A model generated the notes under the pieces. That model had not been told where the DNA came from. It did no database searches and saw nothing but the letters and a program-made list of their open reading frames with translations. From contig NZ_FNHV01000014.1 in the NCBI RefSeq assembly GCF_900103585.1, positions 62,001 to 126,000 of the forward strand: 64,000 nucleotides of DNA, given 5' to 3'. Made by a program: the position numbers and the translations under genes. Source of the DNA: Streptomyces sp. cf386. GTDB taxonomy: Bacteria; Actinomycetota; Actinomycetes; Streptomycetales; Streptomycetaceae. Shown in pieces: positions 26,371 to 34,914 of this stretch; positions within the stretch are counted from its first letter, which is position 1; the number at the start of each line of letters is the position of its first letter.

Positions 26371-27119
26371 CCGCGCCGGTGTTCGTGGTCGACTCCCTGG
26401 AGGGCGTGGGCCCCGGCTCGATCATCGACGTGACGGGCGCGGAGGGACGGCACGCCGTCTCCGTACGCCGGCTGCAGTCCGGCGAGGACGTGGTGCTCAC
26501 CGACGGGCGGGGCCGGGGCGCGGCCGGGGTCGTTCTCAGCGCGTCGGGCAAGGACCATCTGGTCGTCGAGCCCTTCGAGTTCCCGGTCGAGCCCGAGCCC
26601 AGCCCCCGGATCACCGTCGTCCAGGCCCTCCCCAAGGGCGACCGCGGTGAGCTGGCGGTCGAGACGATGACCGAGACCGGCGTGGACGCGGTCGTGCCCT
26701 GGTCGGCCGCCCGCTGCATCACCCAGTGGAAGGGCGACCGCGGCCTCAAGGCGCTCGCCAAGTGGCGTGCCACGGCCCGCGAGGCCGGCAAGCAGTCCAG
26801 GCGTCTGCGCTTTCCCGAGGTCGCGGACGCGGCGACGACCAAGCAGGTGGCCGCCCTTCTCGCCAAGGCCGACTTCGCCGCCGTACTGCACGAGGAACGC
26901 GACTACGGCAGCGAGCCGCTCGCGACCGCCGAACTGCCCGCCGAGGGCGAGATCGTGCTCGTCGTCGGGCCCGAAGGCGGCGTGTCCCCCGAGGAGTTGG
27001 CCCTCTTCGAGGAGGCGGGCGCCAAGGCGTACCGTCTGGGCCGTACCGTCCTGCGCACCTCCACCGCCGGAACCGCGGCGACGGCACTGCTCCTCGGTCG
27101 TACCGGCCGCTGGTCCTGA
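26367..27119 (+). CDS. rsmE: 16S rRNA (uracil(1498)-N(3))-methyltransferase
   Basis: The 250-aa SPOUT methyltransferase has an N-terminal PUA-like domain (HAVSVRRLQSGEDVVLTDGRG) and a C-terminal trefoil knot. The SAM-binding motifs are LVVGPEGGVSPEE (about 194) and YRLGRTVLRTSTAGTA (about 223). RsmE methylates N3 of U1498 in 16S rRNA, at the decoding centre. The family length is normal. It overlaps the preceding monooxygenase by 4 bases, and a VOC gene follows 19 bases later, so the three probably form one transcript. Confidence 0.95.
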   Translation: MTAPVFVVDSLEGVGPGSIIDVTGAEGRHAVSVRRLQSGEDVVLTDGRGRGAAGVVLSASGKDHLVVEPFEFPVEPEPSPRITVVQALPKGDRGELAVETMTETGVDAVVPWSAARCITQWKGDRGLKALAKWRATAREAGKQSRRLRFPEVADAATTKQVAALLAKADFAAVLHEERDYGSEPLATAELPAEGEIVLVVGPEGGVSPEELALFEEAGAKAYRLGRTVLRTSTAGTAATALLLGRTGRWS

Positions 27120-27138
27120 ACCGGGAGGGACGTTCGCC

Positions 27139-27531
27139 GTGGAACTCGCCCAAGTACGGCTGCTGGTCAGCGACTTCGCCGCCTGTTACCGCTTCTACGC
27201 CGAGGTCCTGGGGCTGAAGCCGCAGTCGGGCGCGGTGAACGGGCCGTACGAGAAGTTCAGTCCCGCCGTAGGCTCGGCGGGCATCGCGCTTCAGGACCGC
27301 GCCCTGATGGCCGAGGTCCTCGGCGAGCTCGGCGACGCCCCCGCCGGCCACCGCTCCCTGGTCGTCCTGCGGGTGGACGACCTGGATGCCTACTGCGCGC
27401 AGATCACCTCCCGCGGCGCGACCCTGCTGCACGGCCCCGCCCCCATGACCGACCGGATGCGGGTCGCCCACCTCAAGGACCCGGAGGGGAACCTGGTGGA
27501 ACTGCAGGAGTGGCTGCTGCTGCGCGGCTGA
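27139..27531 (+). CDS. VOC family (glyoxalase/bleomycin-resistance fold) protein
   Basis: The 130-aa protein (GTG 27139; gggaggga lies 8 bases upstream) has one VOC module pair. It opens VELAQVRLLVSDFAACYRFYAEVLGLK and ends with the typical HLKDPEGNLVELQEW, whose Glu is the usual metal ligand. Members bind a divalent metal and act as isomerases, dioxygenases or antibiotic-binding proteins; the substrate is unknown. The 3' end overlaps the converging gene by 59 bases, so the two messages are complementary there. Confidence 0.85.
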   Translation: MELAQVRLLVSDFAACYRFYAEVLGLKPQSGAVNGPYEKFSPAVGSAGIALQDRALMAEVLGELGDAPAGHRSLVVLRVDDLDAYCAQITSRGATLLHGPAPMTDRMRVAHLKDPEGNLVELQEWLLLRG

Positions 27532-27865
27532 GGACGGCGTCGAACAGCTCCCAGCCGTCCAACTCCGCGGTCCCCGGCAGGAGTCCGCGGGCGGTCGCCT
27601 CGTCGACGATTCCGCGTACGACACCGGGTTCGCGCAGGTTGAGCAGCTTCCCGGGCCCGGTCGCCACACATCCGACGTAGCTGTAGCCGCCGGAGATGGC
27701 CTGGCCCCTTCCCTCCCGGAAGACGACGCGGGTGCGCACACCGTCGAGGGTCAGGTGGAGGACCTCACGGCAGGCTTCCGCGTCCCCATGCTGGTGCCGG
27801 ACACTCCAGAGGTACGTCGTCCGCTCGTCCACGACGAGCCTGCGCAGTCGGCGATCGGATCGCAT
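27473..27865 (-). CDS. Conserved hypothetical protein
   Basis: The 130-aa product begins MRSDRRLRRLVVDERTTYLWSVRH and contains EVLHLTLDGVRTRVVF and a C-terminal Ala/Pro-rich tail. I recognise the pattern as a Streptomyces family without known function: small, soluble, mixed alpha/beta, no signal peptide. It starts 9 bases after the stop of the upstream membrane-protein gene on the same strand, so they are likely co-transcribed. The final 59 bases overlap the opposing VOC gene; the last 20 or so residues may therefore be poorly conserved. Confidence 0.65.
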   Translation of the reverse strand: MRSDRRLRRLVVDERTTYLWSVRHQHGDAEACREVLHLTLDGVRTRVVFREGRGQAISGGYSYVGCVATGPGKLLNLREPGVVRGIVDEATARGLLPGTAELDGWELFDAVLSRAAAATPAVPPGSPPGP

Positions 27866-27874
27866 CCGGCCACG

Positions 27875-29551
27875 CTACGGCGCCGGGCACCGCCCGGTCT
27901 CCGGGTTTTTCGCCGGGACCAGCTGGACGTCCTCGCGGCGCACCGCGAAGGACTCCTGGACCTTGCCGTTGTTGCGGGCCGGGTCCCACAGCCAGATCCA
28001 CTCGCCGGACGTGCCGAAGGACACCACAGGACGGCCGGTGGCGACCGGGCCGTTCTCCACCGCCACGGGCTTGCCGGCATCCACCGGGCGCAGGCACATG
28101 AAGTGGCCGTAGATGCCGAAGTAGTCGGGCGGCTGGATGCCCTGCCGGGCGGCGTTCTCGGCGTCCCGGCCCGCCGCGCTCGCCGCCTTGCCGATGCCCA
28201 GGGCGACCGCGCCCAGGGCGTAGACCGCGACGATCAGCGTCGCCAGGACGACGGCGAAGAAGCGGCCGTTGGCGTCCCGCCCCAAGTGGAAGTGGCGCAG
28301 CCAGCCCACGATCGCCACGACGAACAGCGCGCTGCCCAGTGCGAGGCCCATCGGCTCGGCGGCCACCAGATACGTGCCGAGGCGCGGTGCGGGCACCGCC
28401 TCCAAGCGGATGTCGAAGCGGTCCAGGTACGCGTCGTGCATCTGCCCGCCCAGCCAGCCCACCATCGACCACAGCACCGGCACGGACAGCGGCACCAGCC
28501 AGGCGGCGTGCCGGATGAAGATGGTGCGGCGCAGGGCGAGGACCACCCCCGCGCCGGTGGAGGCGCCGACGGCGAGCACCAGCGCGCTCGCCCACAGCAC
28601 CCGGGGCACGGTGTCGTGGCCCACCAGGGCCCCGAAGGCGGCCAGCGCCGTGGTGCCGGCGACTCCCGCGGCCCACTGGACGCCGGGCCCGCGGGTCCGC
28701 GTCTCCTTGAGAGTGCGGCCCAGCGGCAGGGCCCCCGCCGGACTGAGCAGCGCGGGCAGCAGCTTCCAGGCCCCGTCGGCCCAGACGACGTACATCCCGC
28801 AGACGACGGCGAGGACGACGCCGGCCACTCCCTCCGCCAGCCAGGCCAGCCGGACCCGGCGCTCGTGCGGGGTCTCGTCGCGGGGCGGGTCCGCGTCCGA
28901 GTGGCCCGGCACCCGCAGCCCGTGCGCCTCGGCGTCGAAGGGACGGCCGCCCAGCGGACGCGCCGCCAGCTCGGCCGCCGCCTCCTCCCGGGAGCGCGGG
29001 CCCGCCGGCACGGTCACGGCACGCTGCTCGTCCGCCCCGCCCAACCGGATCCACAGCCGCCCCAGCGTCGGCAGCGCGCGGTGCACGTAGTACGTCGTCC
29101 GGGCCGGCCGCTCGTGCTCGACCAGGGCCGCGTCCCGCACCCACGCGCCCAACTCGGCTTGCTGGGCGAGCCGTTCCACCTCCAGAGTGGCCGTGCGCAG
29201 GGCGCCGAGGCGGGCTCCGTGCAGCCGGACCTCGACGACGAGCGTGCTGCGATGCGCACCGGCGGGTGCCGCCTCGTCGTCCTCCGCCGGACGCACGGTC
29301 CAGCCGCGCTCCTCGAACAGGGCGGTCACATACGCCACTTCATCCGGATGGGCGACCACGTCGACGAGCATCCGCACCCGGCGCCGGCGCGGTGGCGCGG
29401 GCGGCCCCTCCGCCGGGGCCGTCGGCCCGTCCGCGCCGAACCGGTCGGCGTCGTCCGAGGTGCGCGGCGCGGGCAGGGTGCGGGCGGGGATCCGCGAGGG
29501 GGCCAACGGTCCTCCGGGCAGGGGCGGTCGGGCGGGTCGGGGCGGGGCCAC
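27875..29551 (-). CDS. Polytopic membrane protein of unknown function
   Basis: The predicted 558-aa protein has a Pro/Arg-rich N-terminal tail and a soluble domain with LVDVVAHPDEVAYVTALFEERGW, repeated Arg-rich strands and YYVHRALPTLGRLWI. About six transmembrane helices lie between residues about 270 and 480, and the extracytoplasmic C-terminal part contains GEWIWLWDPARNNGK. No catalytic motif is recognised. The start is uncertain: GTG 29551 gives consistently high third-position GC, while ATG 29371 and GTG 29377 are later in-frame options lacking a clear ribosome-binding site. It is followed by a small hypothetical gene in a probable two-gene operon. Confidence 0.7.
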   Translation of the reverse strand: MAPPRPARPPLPGGPLAPSRIPARTLPAPRTSDDADRFGADGPTAPAEGPPAPPRRRRVRMLVDVVAHPDEVAYVTALFEERGWTVRPAEDDEAAPAGAHRSTLVVEVRLHGARLGALRTATLEVERLAQQAELGAWVRDAALVEHERPARTTYYVHRALPTLGRLWIRLGGADEQRAVTVPAGPRSREEAAAELAARPLGGRPFDAEAHGLRVPGHSDADPPRDETPHERRVRLAWLAEGVAGVVLAVVCGMYVVWADGAWKLLPALLSPAGALPLGRTLKETRTRGPGVQWAAGVAGTTALAAFGALVGHDTVPRVLWASALVLAVGASTGAGVVLALRRTIFIRHAAWLVPLSVPVLWSMVGWLGGQMHDAYLDRFDIRLEAVPAPRLGTYLVAAEPMGLALGSALFVVAIVGWLRHFHLGRDANGRFFAVVLATLIVAVYALGAVALGIGKAASAAGRDAENAARQGIQPPDYFGIYGHFMCLRPVDAGKPVAVENGPVATGRPVVSFGTSGEWIWLWDPARNNGKVQESFAVRREDVQLVPAKNPETGRCPAP

Positions 29552-29629
29552 TCGATTGTGACGTGCGAGAGCAGGGAGTGTCCGTATGCGCTCTATCGCG
29601 TCGGCCGGGACAGTGGCAGGCTGCCGTCC

Positions 29630-30214
29630 ATGGGGGCATTCAGGAGGGTTTGGGGCCGCACGGGTCGCACCACGGGTCGCACACGTCCCGCCGGTCGTCG
29701 CACCTACGGGGCACGGGTGGCCGGCGTGGCGGGTCTCGCCGTGGTCGCCGTCGGCGGGGCGGTCGCCTGTGATCCGGGCGGGCTGAGCAGCGCGACCGTG
29801 GCGTTCACGACCGACCAGACGGTGACCAAGGAGCTGGAGCGGCAGAAGGCCGAGGTGCAGTGGCTCAACTGCACGGGCTCGTACGAGGGCGGCAAGGGCG
29901 GCTCCGCTGCGCCGAGCGCGACCGAGAACACCGTGGTCAAGGTCGACTGCGAGGGTGAGACCAAGGACGGCAAGGACATCGTCGTCACCGGCCGGATCAC
30001 CCGGGCCGTGAGCGGTTCCTGTGTGCGCGGGGACCTCGTCGCCAAGATCGACGGCAAGGAGTGGTTCCATGTGAACGGGCTGGGCGACTGCGACTCCGAG
30101 CCCTCGCCCGTCAACCCGGGCAACGGGCAGCAGCCCGGGCCCACCGTCACGGTGACCGTGACCAAGACCGTCTACTGCAAGCAGCACCCGAACTGCTGGC
30201 CGGAGGGCAAGTGA
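29630..30214 (+). CDS. Secreted or membrane-anchored hypothetical protein
   Basis: The 194-aa product starts MGAFRRVWGRTGRT, with an Arg-rich n-region. A hydrophobic stretch VAGVAGLAVVAVGGAVACD follows (about residues 27-45), ending in a cysteine. This could be a signal peptide, possibly a lipoprotein, although a perfect lipobox is not seen. The mature part has four or five cysteines (LNCTGSYEGG, KVDCEG, GSCVRGD, GDCD, YCKQHPNCW) that could form disulfides. The TVTVTVTKTV run and KQHPNCWPEGK tail are notable. It is a Streptomyces-type protein without assigned function, followed 75 bases later by the tricorn gene. Confidence 0.75.
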   Translation: MGAFRRVWGRTGRTTGRTRPAGRRTYGARVAGVAGLAVVAVGGAVACDPGGLSSATVAFTTDQTVTKELERQKAEVQWLNCTGSYEGGKGGSAAPSATENTVVKVDCEGETKDGKDIVVTGRITRAVSGSCVRGDLVAKIDGKEWFHVNGLGDCDSEPSPVNPGNGQQPGPTVTVTVTKTVYCKQHPNCWPEGK

Positions 30215-30289
30215 GCGGGCCCGCGGGGGAGTTCGGGCAAGTGATCCAAAGGGCTGTCCGTGGCCGCCGCCCTTGCTTAGGGTGATCGG

Positions 30290-33200
30290 GTGACACAGAC
30301 CTCGGCCGCGTCCTCGTCCCCGACCCCGACCGCGTCTTCGTATCTCCGGTATCCGCATCCGCACGGCGACCTGGTCGCCTTCACCGCGGAGGACGACGTC
30401 TGGCTCGCCCCGCTCGACGGCGGCCGGGCCTGGCGGGTCAGCGCCGACAACGTGCCGGTCACCCTGCCGCGCATCTCGCCCGACGGGACGACCGTCGCCT
30501 GGACCTCCACCCGTGACGGCGCCCCCGAGGTGCATATCGCGCCGGTCGACGGCGGCCCGTCGAGGCGGCTCACCCACTGGGGCAGCGGGCAGACCCGGGT
30601 GCGCGGCTGGACCCCCGACGGCCATGTCCTCGCGATCACCACCCACGGCCAGGCGGGCAGCCGCCGCAGCTGGGCCCACACGGTCCCGCTCGACGGCGGA
30701 CCGGCCACCCCGCTGCCGTACGGCCCCGTCGGCGATGTCGCCTACGGGCCGCACCTCGTGCTCGCCTCCGCGCCCATGGGACTGGAGGCCGCGCGATGGA
30801 AGCGCTACCGGGGCGGTACGGCGGGCAAGTTGTGGATCGACCCGGACGGCACCGGGGACTTCGTACGGCTGCACGAGGAGCTGGACGGGAACATCGAGTA
30901 CCCGGTGTGGGTGGGGGAGCGCATCGCCTTCCTCTCCGACCACGAGGGCGTCGGGGCGGTGTACTCCTCCCTCCCCGACGGATCCGACCTACGGCGGCAC
31001 ACCCCCCTCGACGGCTTCTACGCCCGGCACGCCGCGAGCGACGGCACCCGCGTCGTCTACGCCTGCGCCGGTGAACTGTGGCTCCTCGACGACCTCGACG
31101 GGGCCGAGCCGCGCAGGCTCGACATCCGGCTCGGCGGGCAGCGCACCGACCGGCAGCCGTTCCCGGTGAACGCCGGCCGCTGGTTCGGGTCGGCGGCCCC
31201 GGACCACACCGCGCGCGGCAGCGCTGTCGCCGTCCGGGGCACCGTGCACTGGGTCACCCACCGCTCCGGTCCCGCCCGTGCGCTCGCCGCCGAGCCGGGG
31301 GTACGGGCCCGGCGGCCCCGTACCTTCCGGGCGGACGGCGAGGAGTGGGTCGTCTGGGTCACGGACGCGGAGGGCGACGACGCGCTGGAGTTCGCCCCGG
31401 CGACGGGGCTCGCGCCCGGGGCCACGCCGCGCAGGCTCGCCGCCGGGCAGCTCGGGCGGGTGCTGGGGCTCGCCATGGCGCCCGACGGGAGCCGGGCCGC
31501 GGTCGCCGCGCACGACGGGCGGGTGCTGCTCGTCGAGCGGGAGAGCGGCGAGGTGCGCGAGGTCGACCGCAGCGCGGACGGCGACGTGTCCGGGCTGGTC
31601 TTCTCGCCCGACTCGGCCTGGCTCGCCTGGTCGCACCCCGGCCCGCGCCCGCTGTCCCAGCTGAAGCTCGCCAACACCACCGACCTGTCGGTCTCCGAGG
31701 CGACCCCGCTGCGGTTCCAGGACTACGCGCCCGCGTTCACCCAGGACGGCAAGCACCTGGTGTTCCTGTCGACGCGGGCCTTCGACCCGGTCTACGACGA
31801 GCACGTCTTCGACCTCGCCTTCGTGGTCGGCTCCCGCCCGCACCTGATCACCCTCGCCGCGACCACCCCGTCCCCCTTCGGCCCGCAGCGGCACGGCCGC
31901 CCCTTCGACGCGCCCGACAAGGACGAGACGCCCGACAGCGAGGGCACCCCGACCACCCGCATCGACCTCGAAGGCCTCGCCGACCGCATCGTGCCGTTCC
32001 CGGTCGAGGCCGCCCGCTACACCAACCTGCGGGCCGCGAAGGACGGCGTCCTGTGGCTGCGGCACCCCGTGCGCGGCGCCCTCGGCGCCTCCCGGGCCAC
32101 GCCCGACGACCCCGAGCCCAAGACCGAGCTGGAGCGCTACGACCTTCTCCAGCGGCGCGTCGAGCATCTCGCCGACGACGCCGACCACTTCGAGGTCAGC
32201 GGCGACGGCAAGCGGGTGCTGCTGTGGACCGACAGCCGGCTCAAGGTCGTACCGAGCGACCGGCGGGCCTCCGGCGACGAGGACAGCGACTCGAACATCA
32301 CCGTGGACCTGTCGCGGGTACGGCAGACGGTCGACCCGTCGGCGGAGTGGCGCCAGATGTTCGAGGAGACCGGCCGCATCATGCGGGACCACTTCTGGCG
32401 GCCGGACATGAGCGGGGTGGACTGGGCGGGCGTACTGGACCGGTACCGCCCGCTCGTCGACCGCGTGGCGACCCATGACGACCTGATGGACCTCCTGTGG
32501 GAGGTGCAGGGCGAGCTGGGCACCTCGCACGCCTACGTCTCGCCGCGCGGCGGACAGGGCGGCGGAGCCCGGCAGGGCCTCCTCGGCGCCGACATCTCCC
32601 GCCACCCGGACGGGAGTTGGCGCATCGACCGCATCCTGCCGTCGGAGACCTCCGACCCCGAGGCCCGGGCGCCGCTGGCCGCACCGGGGGTCGCGGTGCG
32701 GGCAGGGGACGCGATCGTCGCCGTGGCCGGGGTGCCGGTGGATCCGGTGACCGGGCCCGGGCCGCTGCTGGTCGGCACGGCGGGCAAGGCGGTGGAGCTG
32801 ACGATCTCGCCGTCGGGCGGCGGGGACGTACGGCACGCGGTCGTGGTCCCGATCGCGGACGAACAGCCGCTGCGGTACCACGCGTGGGTCGCGGACCGGC
32901 GGGCGTACGTCCACGAGAAGTCCGGCGGACGGCTGGGCTATCTGCACGTACCGGACATGCAGGCGCCCGGATGGGCCCAGATCCACCGTGACCTCCGGGT
33001 CGAGGTGGCCCGGGAGGGCCTCGTCGTGGACGTCCGCGAGAACGGCGGCGGACACACCTCCCAACTGGTCGTGGAGAAGCTGGCCCGCCGGATCGTGGGC
33101 TGGGAACTGCCGCGCGGCATGCGGCCGAACAGCTACCCGATGGACGCCCCGCGCGGCCCCGTGGTGGCGGTGGCGAACGAGTTCTCCGGCTCCGACGGGG

Positions 33201-33517
33201 ACATCGTCAACGCCGCGATCAGGGCACTGGGTCTCGGCCCGGTCGTGGGAACGCGGACATGGGGCGGCGTGATCGGCATCGACAGCCGCTACCGCCTGGT
33301 CGACGGCACGCTCATCACCCAGCCGAAGTACGCCATTTGGCTGGAGGGCTTCGGCTGGGACGTGGAGAACCACGGGGTGGATCCGGACGTGGAGGTGCTC
33401 CAGCGCCCGCAGGACTGGGTGGAGGGGCGCGACGCCCAACTGGACGAGGCGATCAGGATCGCGTGGGAGGCACTGGAGCAACGGCCGGCCAAAACGCCGC
33501 CCAGTTTGCCCACCTAG
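30290..33517 (+). CDS. Tricorn protease (S41 family, large cytosolic peptidase)
   Basis: The 1075-aa enzyme has the complete tricorn architecture. Beta-propeller repeats come first (about residues 15-340 and 340-660), then a helical lead-in, a PDZ domain (about 770-850) and the S41 catalytic core. The putative active-site His is in ELGTSHAY (His 747, Ser 746). The nucleophilic serine is in NEFSGSDGDIV (Ser 966 or 968). Spacing is close to the Thermoplasma enzyme (His746, Ser965). Tricorn degrades peptides released by the proteasome, which actinobacteria also possess. GTG 30290 gives the usual length. The gene is followed by a dispersed repeat at 33516 and the HIT gene. Confidence 0.93.
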   Translation: MTQTSAASSSPTPTASSYLRYPHPHGDLVAFTAEDDVWLAPLDGGRAWRVSADNVPVTLPRISPDGTTVAWTSTRDGAPEVHIAPVDGGPSRRLTHWGSGQTRVRGWTPDGHVLAITTHGQAGSRRSWAHTVPLDGGPATPLPYGPVGDVAYGPHLVLASAPMGLEAARWKRYRGGTAGKLWIDPDGTGDFVRLHEELDGNIEYPVWVGERIAFLSDHEGVGAVYSSLPDGSDLRRHTPLDGFYARHAASDGTRVVYACAGELWLLDDLDGAEPRRLDIRLGGQRTDRQPFPVNAGRWFGSAAPDHTARGSAVAVRGTVHWVTHRSGPARALAAEPGVRARRPRTFRADGEEWVVWVTDAEGDDALEFAPATGLAPGATPRRLAAGQLGRVLGLAMAPDGSRAAVAAHDGRVLLVERESGEVREVDRSADGDVSGLVFSPDSAWLAWSHPGPRPLSQLKLANTTDLSVSEATPLRFQDYAPAFTQDGKHLVFLSTRAFDPVYDEHVFDLAFVVGSRPHLITLAATTPSPFGPQRHGRPFDAPDKDETPDSEGTPTTRIDLEGLADRIVPFPVEAARYTNLRAAKDGVLWLRHPVRGALGASRATPDDPEPKTELERYDLLQRRVEHLADDADHFEVSGDGKRVLLWTDSRLKVVPSDRRASGDEDSDSNITVDLSRVRQTVDPSAEWRQMFEETGRIMRDHFWRPDMSGVDWAGVLDRYRPLVDRVATHDDLMDLLWEVQGELGTSHAYVSPRGGQGGGARQGLLGADISRHPDGSWRIDRILPSETSDPEARAPLAAPGVAVRAGDAIVAVAGVPVDPVTGPGPLLVGTAGKAVELTISPSGGGDVRHAVVVPIADEQPLRYHAWVADRRAYVHEKSGGRLGYLHVPDMQAPGWAQIHRDLRVEVAREGLVVDVRENGGGHTSQLVVEKLARRIVGWELPRGMRPNSYPMDAPRGPVVAVANEFSGSDGDIVNAAIRALGLGPVVGTRTWGGVIGIDSRYRLVDGTLITQPKYAIWLEGFGWDVENHGVDPDVEVLQRPQDWVEGRDAQLDEAIRIAWEALEQRPAKTPPSLPT

Positions 33518-33537
33518 GGGCGCGGGGAACTGCGCGA
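33516..33537 (+). repeat. Dispersed 22-bp intergenic repeat, copy 1
   Basis: This 22-bp stretch, beginning aggggcgcggggaac, straddles the tricorn stop. It recurs exactly, in inverted orientation, at 60971-60992 downstream of leuA, and partially at 13049-13062 downstream of the acyl-CoA ligase. All three sites are just after gene ends, as for known Streptomyces dispersed elements. Confidence 0.7.
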
Positions 33538-33612
33538 TCAACCCCCACGCACCCGCACCCGACGACGATACGATGCCCCACGTACACCACGCGCCCAACC
33601 CCCGGAGGGAAC

Positions 33613-33966
33613 ATGGCAGGGGAGCCGCAGGACGACTGCTTGTTCTGCAAGATCGTCGAGGGGCACGTCCCGGCGACGATCGTGCGGGAGTCGGAGACGA
33701 CCGTCGCCTTCCGGGACATAAACCCCCAGGCGCCCACCCACGTCCTGGTCATCCCCAAGGCGCACTACCCGGACGTCGCCACCCTCGCCACCGCCGAGCC
33801 GACCCTCGCCGCGGACGTCCTGCGTGAGGCCCAGGCCGTCGCCGACGAGGACAAGCTGGAGAGCTACCGCATCGTCTTCAACACGGGCGCGGGCGCCGGG
33901 CAGACCGTCTTCCACGCCCACGCCCACATCATCGGCGGCCGCGGTATGCAGTGGCCCCCTGGATAA
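33613..33966 (+). CDS. HIT family nucleotide-binding protein
   Basis: The 117-aa HINT-type protein starts at ATG 33613, with ggaggg 7 bases upstream. It contains the zinc-type N-terminal CLFCKIVEGHV, the middle motif HVLVIPKAHY and the diagnostic histidine triad FHAHAHIIGG (about residues 101-110). Members hydrolyse purine nucleoside phosphoramidates or acyl-AMPs. The length is standard. It lies in the conserved group tricorn-HIT-RNase Z, each separated by short gaps, suggesting a common transcript from the HIT gene onward. Confidence 0.93.
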   Translation: MAGEPQDDCLFCKIVEGHVPATIVRESETTVAFRDINPQAPTHVLVIPKAHYPDVATLATAEPTLAADVLREAQAVADEDKLESYRIVFNTGAGAGQTVFHAHAHIIGGRGMQWPPG

Positions 33967-33988
33967 CCGGAAGTAAGTCGAAGTAGCC

Positions 33989-34894
33989 GTGTCCGTACGT
34001 GAATTGGTCGTCCTCGGCACCGCGAGCCAGGTCCCGACCCGCCACCGCAACCACAACGGGTACCTGCTGCGCTGGGACGGCGAGGGCATCCTCTTCGATC
34101 CCGGCGAGGGCACCCAGCGGCAGATGCTCCGTGCCGGAGTCGCCGCGCACGACCTGAACCGGATCTGCGTCACCCACTTCCACGGGGACCACTCGCTCGG
34201 CCTCGCCGGCGTCATCCAGCGGATCAACCTCGACAAGGTGCCGCATCCCCTCACCGCCCACTACCCGCTTTCCGGGCAGCGCTTCTTCGACCGGCTGCGC
34301 TACGCCACCGCCTACCGCGAGACCGTCGACATCGCCGAGGCGCCCATCAGCGCCGACGGGGTCATCGCCGACACCGGCGGCTACGCGCTGCACACCGCCC
34401 GGCTGTCGCACCCCGTCGAGTCGTACGGCTATCGCCTCGTCGAACCCGACGGGATCCGCATGCTGCCCGACCGCCTCGCCGCGCACGGCATCAAGGGGCC
34501 GGACGTCGGGCGGCTCCAGCGGGAAGGGGTGCTCCGTGGGGTCTCGCTCGACGACGTCAGTGAGGTGCGGCGCGGGCAGCGGTTCGCGTTCGTCATGGAC
34601 ACCCGGCTGTGCGACGGCGTGTACACCCTCGCCGACGGCTGCGAGATGCTCGTCATCGAGTCCACCTTCTTGGACGAGGACGTCGAACTCGCCGAGGAGC
34701 ACGGGCATCTGACGGCTGGTCAAGCCGCTCGGGTCGCCGTCGACTGCGGTGTACGGCATCTCGTGCTCACCCACTTCAGCCAGCGCTACACCGAGCCCGA
34801 CGAGTTCGAGCGGCAGGCCCGGGAGGCCGGGTTCGACGGGGAGCTGACCGTGGCGCACGACCTGCTGCGGGTGCCGTTGCCGAAGCGGCGCTGA
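33989..34894 (+). CDS. rnz: Ribonuclease Z (tRNA 3' endonuclease)
   Basis: The 301-aa metallo-beta-lactamase-fold nuclease starts with a GTG codon (SVRELVVLGTASQVPTRHRNHNGYLL). It carries the metal-binding motif VTHFHGDHSLGLAGV (about residues 58-72), FDPGEGTQRQM, and the later ESTFLDED and LTHFSQRY histidines. RNase Z cleaves tRNA precursors at the 3' end so that CCA can be added. The length matches bacterial short-form RNase Z. It follows the HIT gene by 22 bases and precedes the deaminase gene by 20. Confidence 0.92.
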   Translation: MSVRELVVLGTASQVPTRHRNHNGYLLRWDGEGILFDPGEGTQRQMLRAGVAAHDLNRICVTHFHGDHSLGLAGVIQRINLDKVPHPLTAHYPLSGQRFFDRLRYATAYRETVDIAEAPISADGVIADTGGYALHTARLSHPVESYGYRLVEPDGIRMLPDRLAAHGIKGPDVGRLQREGVLRGVSLDDVSEVRRGQRFAFVMDTRLCDGVYTLADGCEMLVIESTFLDEDVELAEEHGHLTAGQAARVAVDCGVRHLVLTHFSQRYTEPDEFERQAREAGFDGELTVAHDLLRVPLPKRR

Positions 34895-34914
34895 CCTCGC
34901 CGTACGATGCTTCG

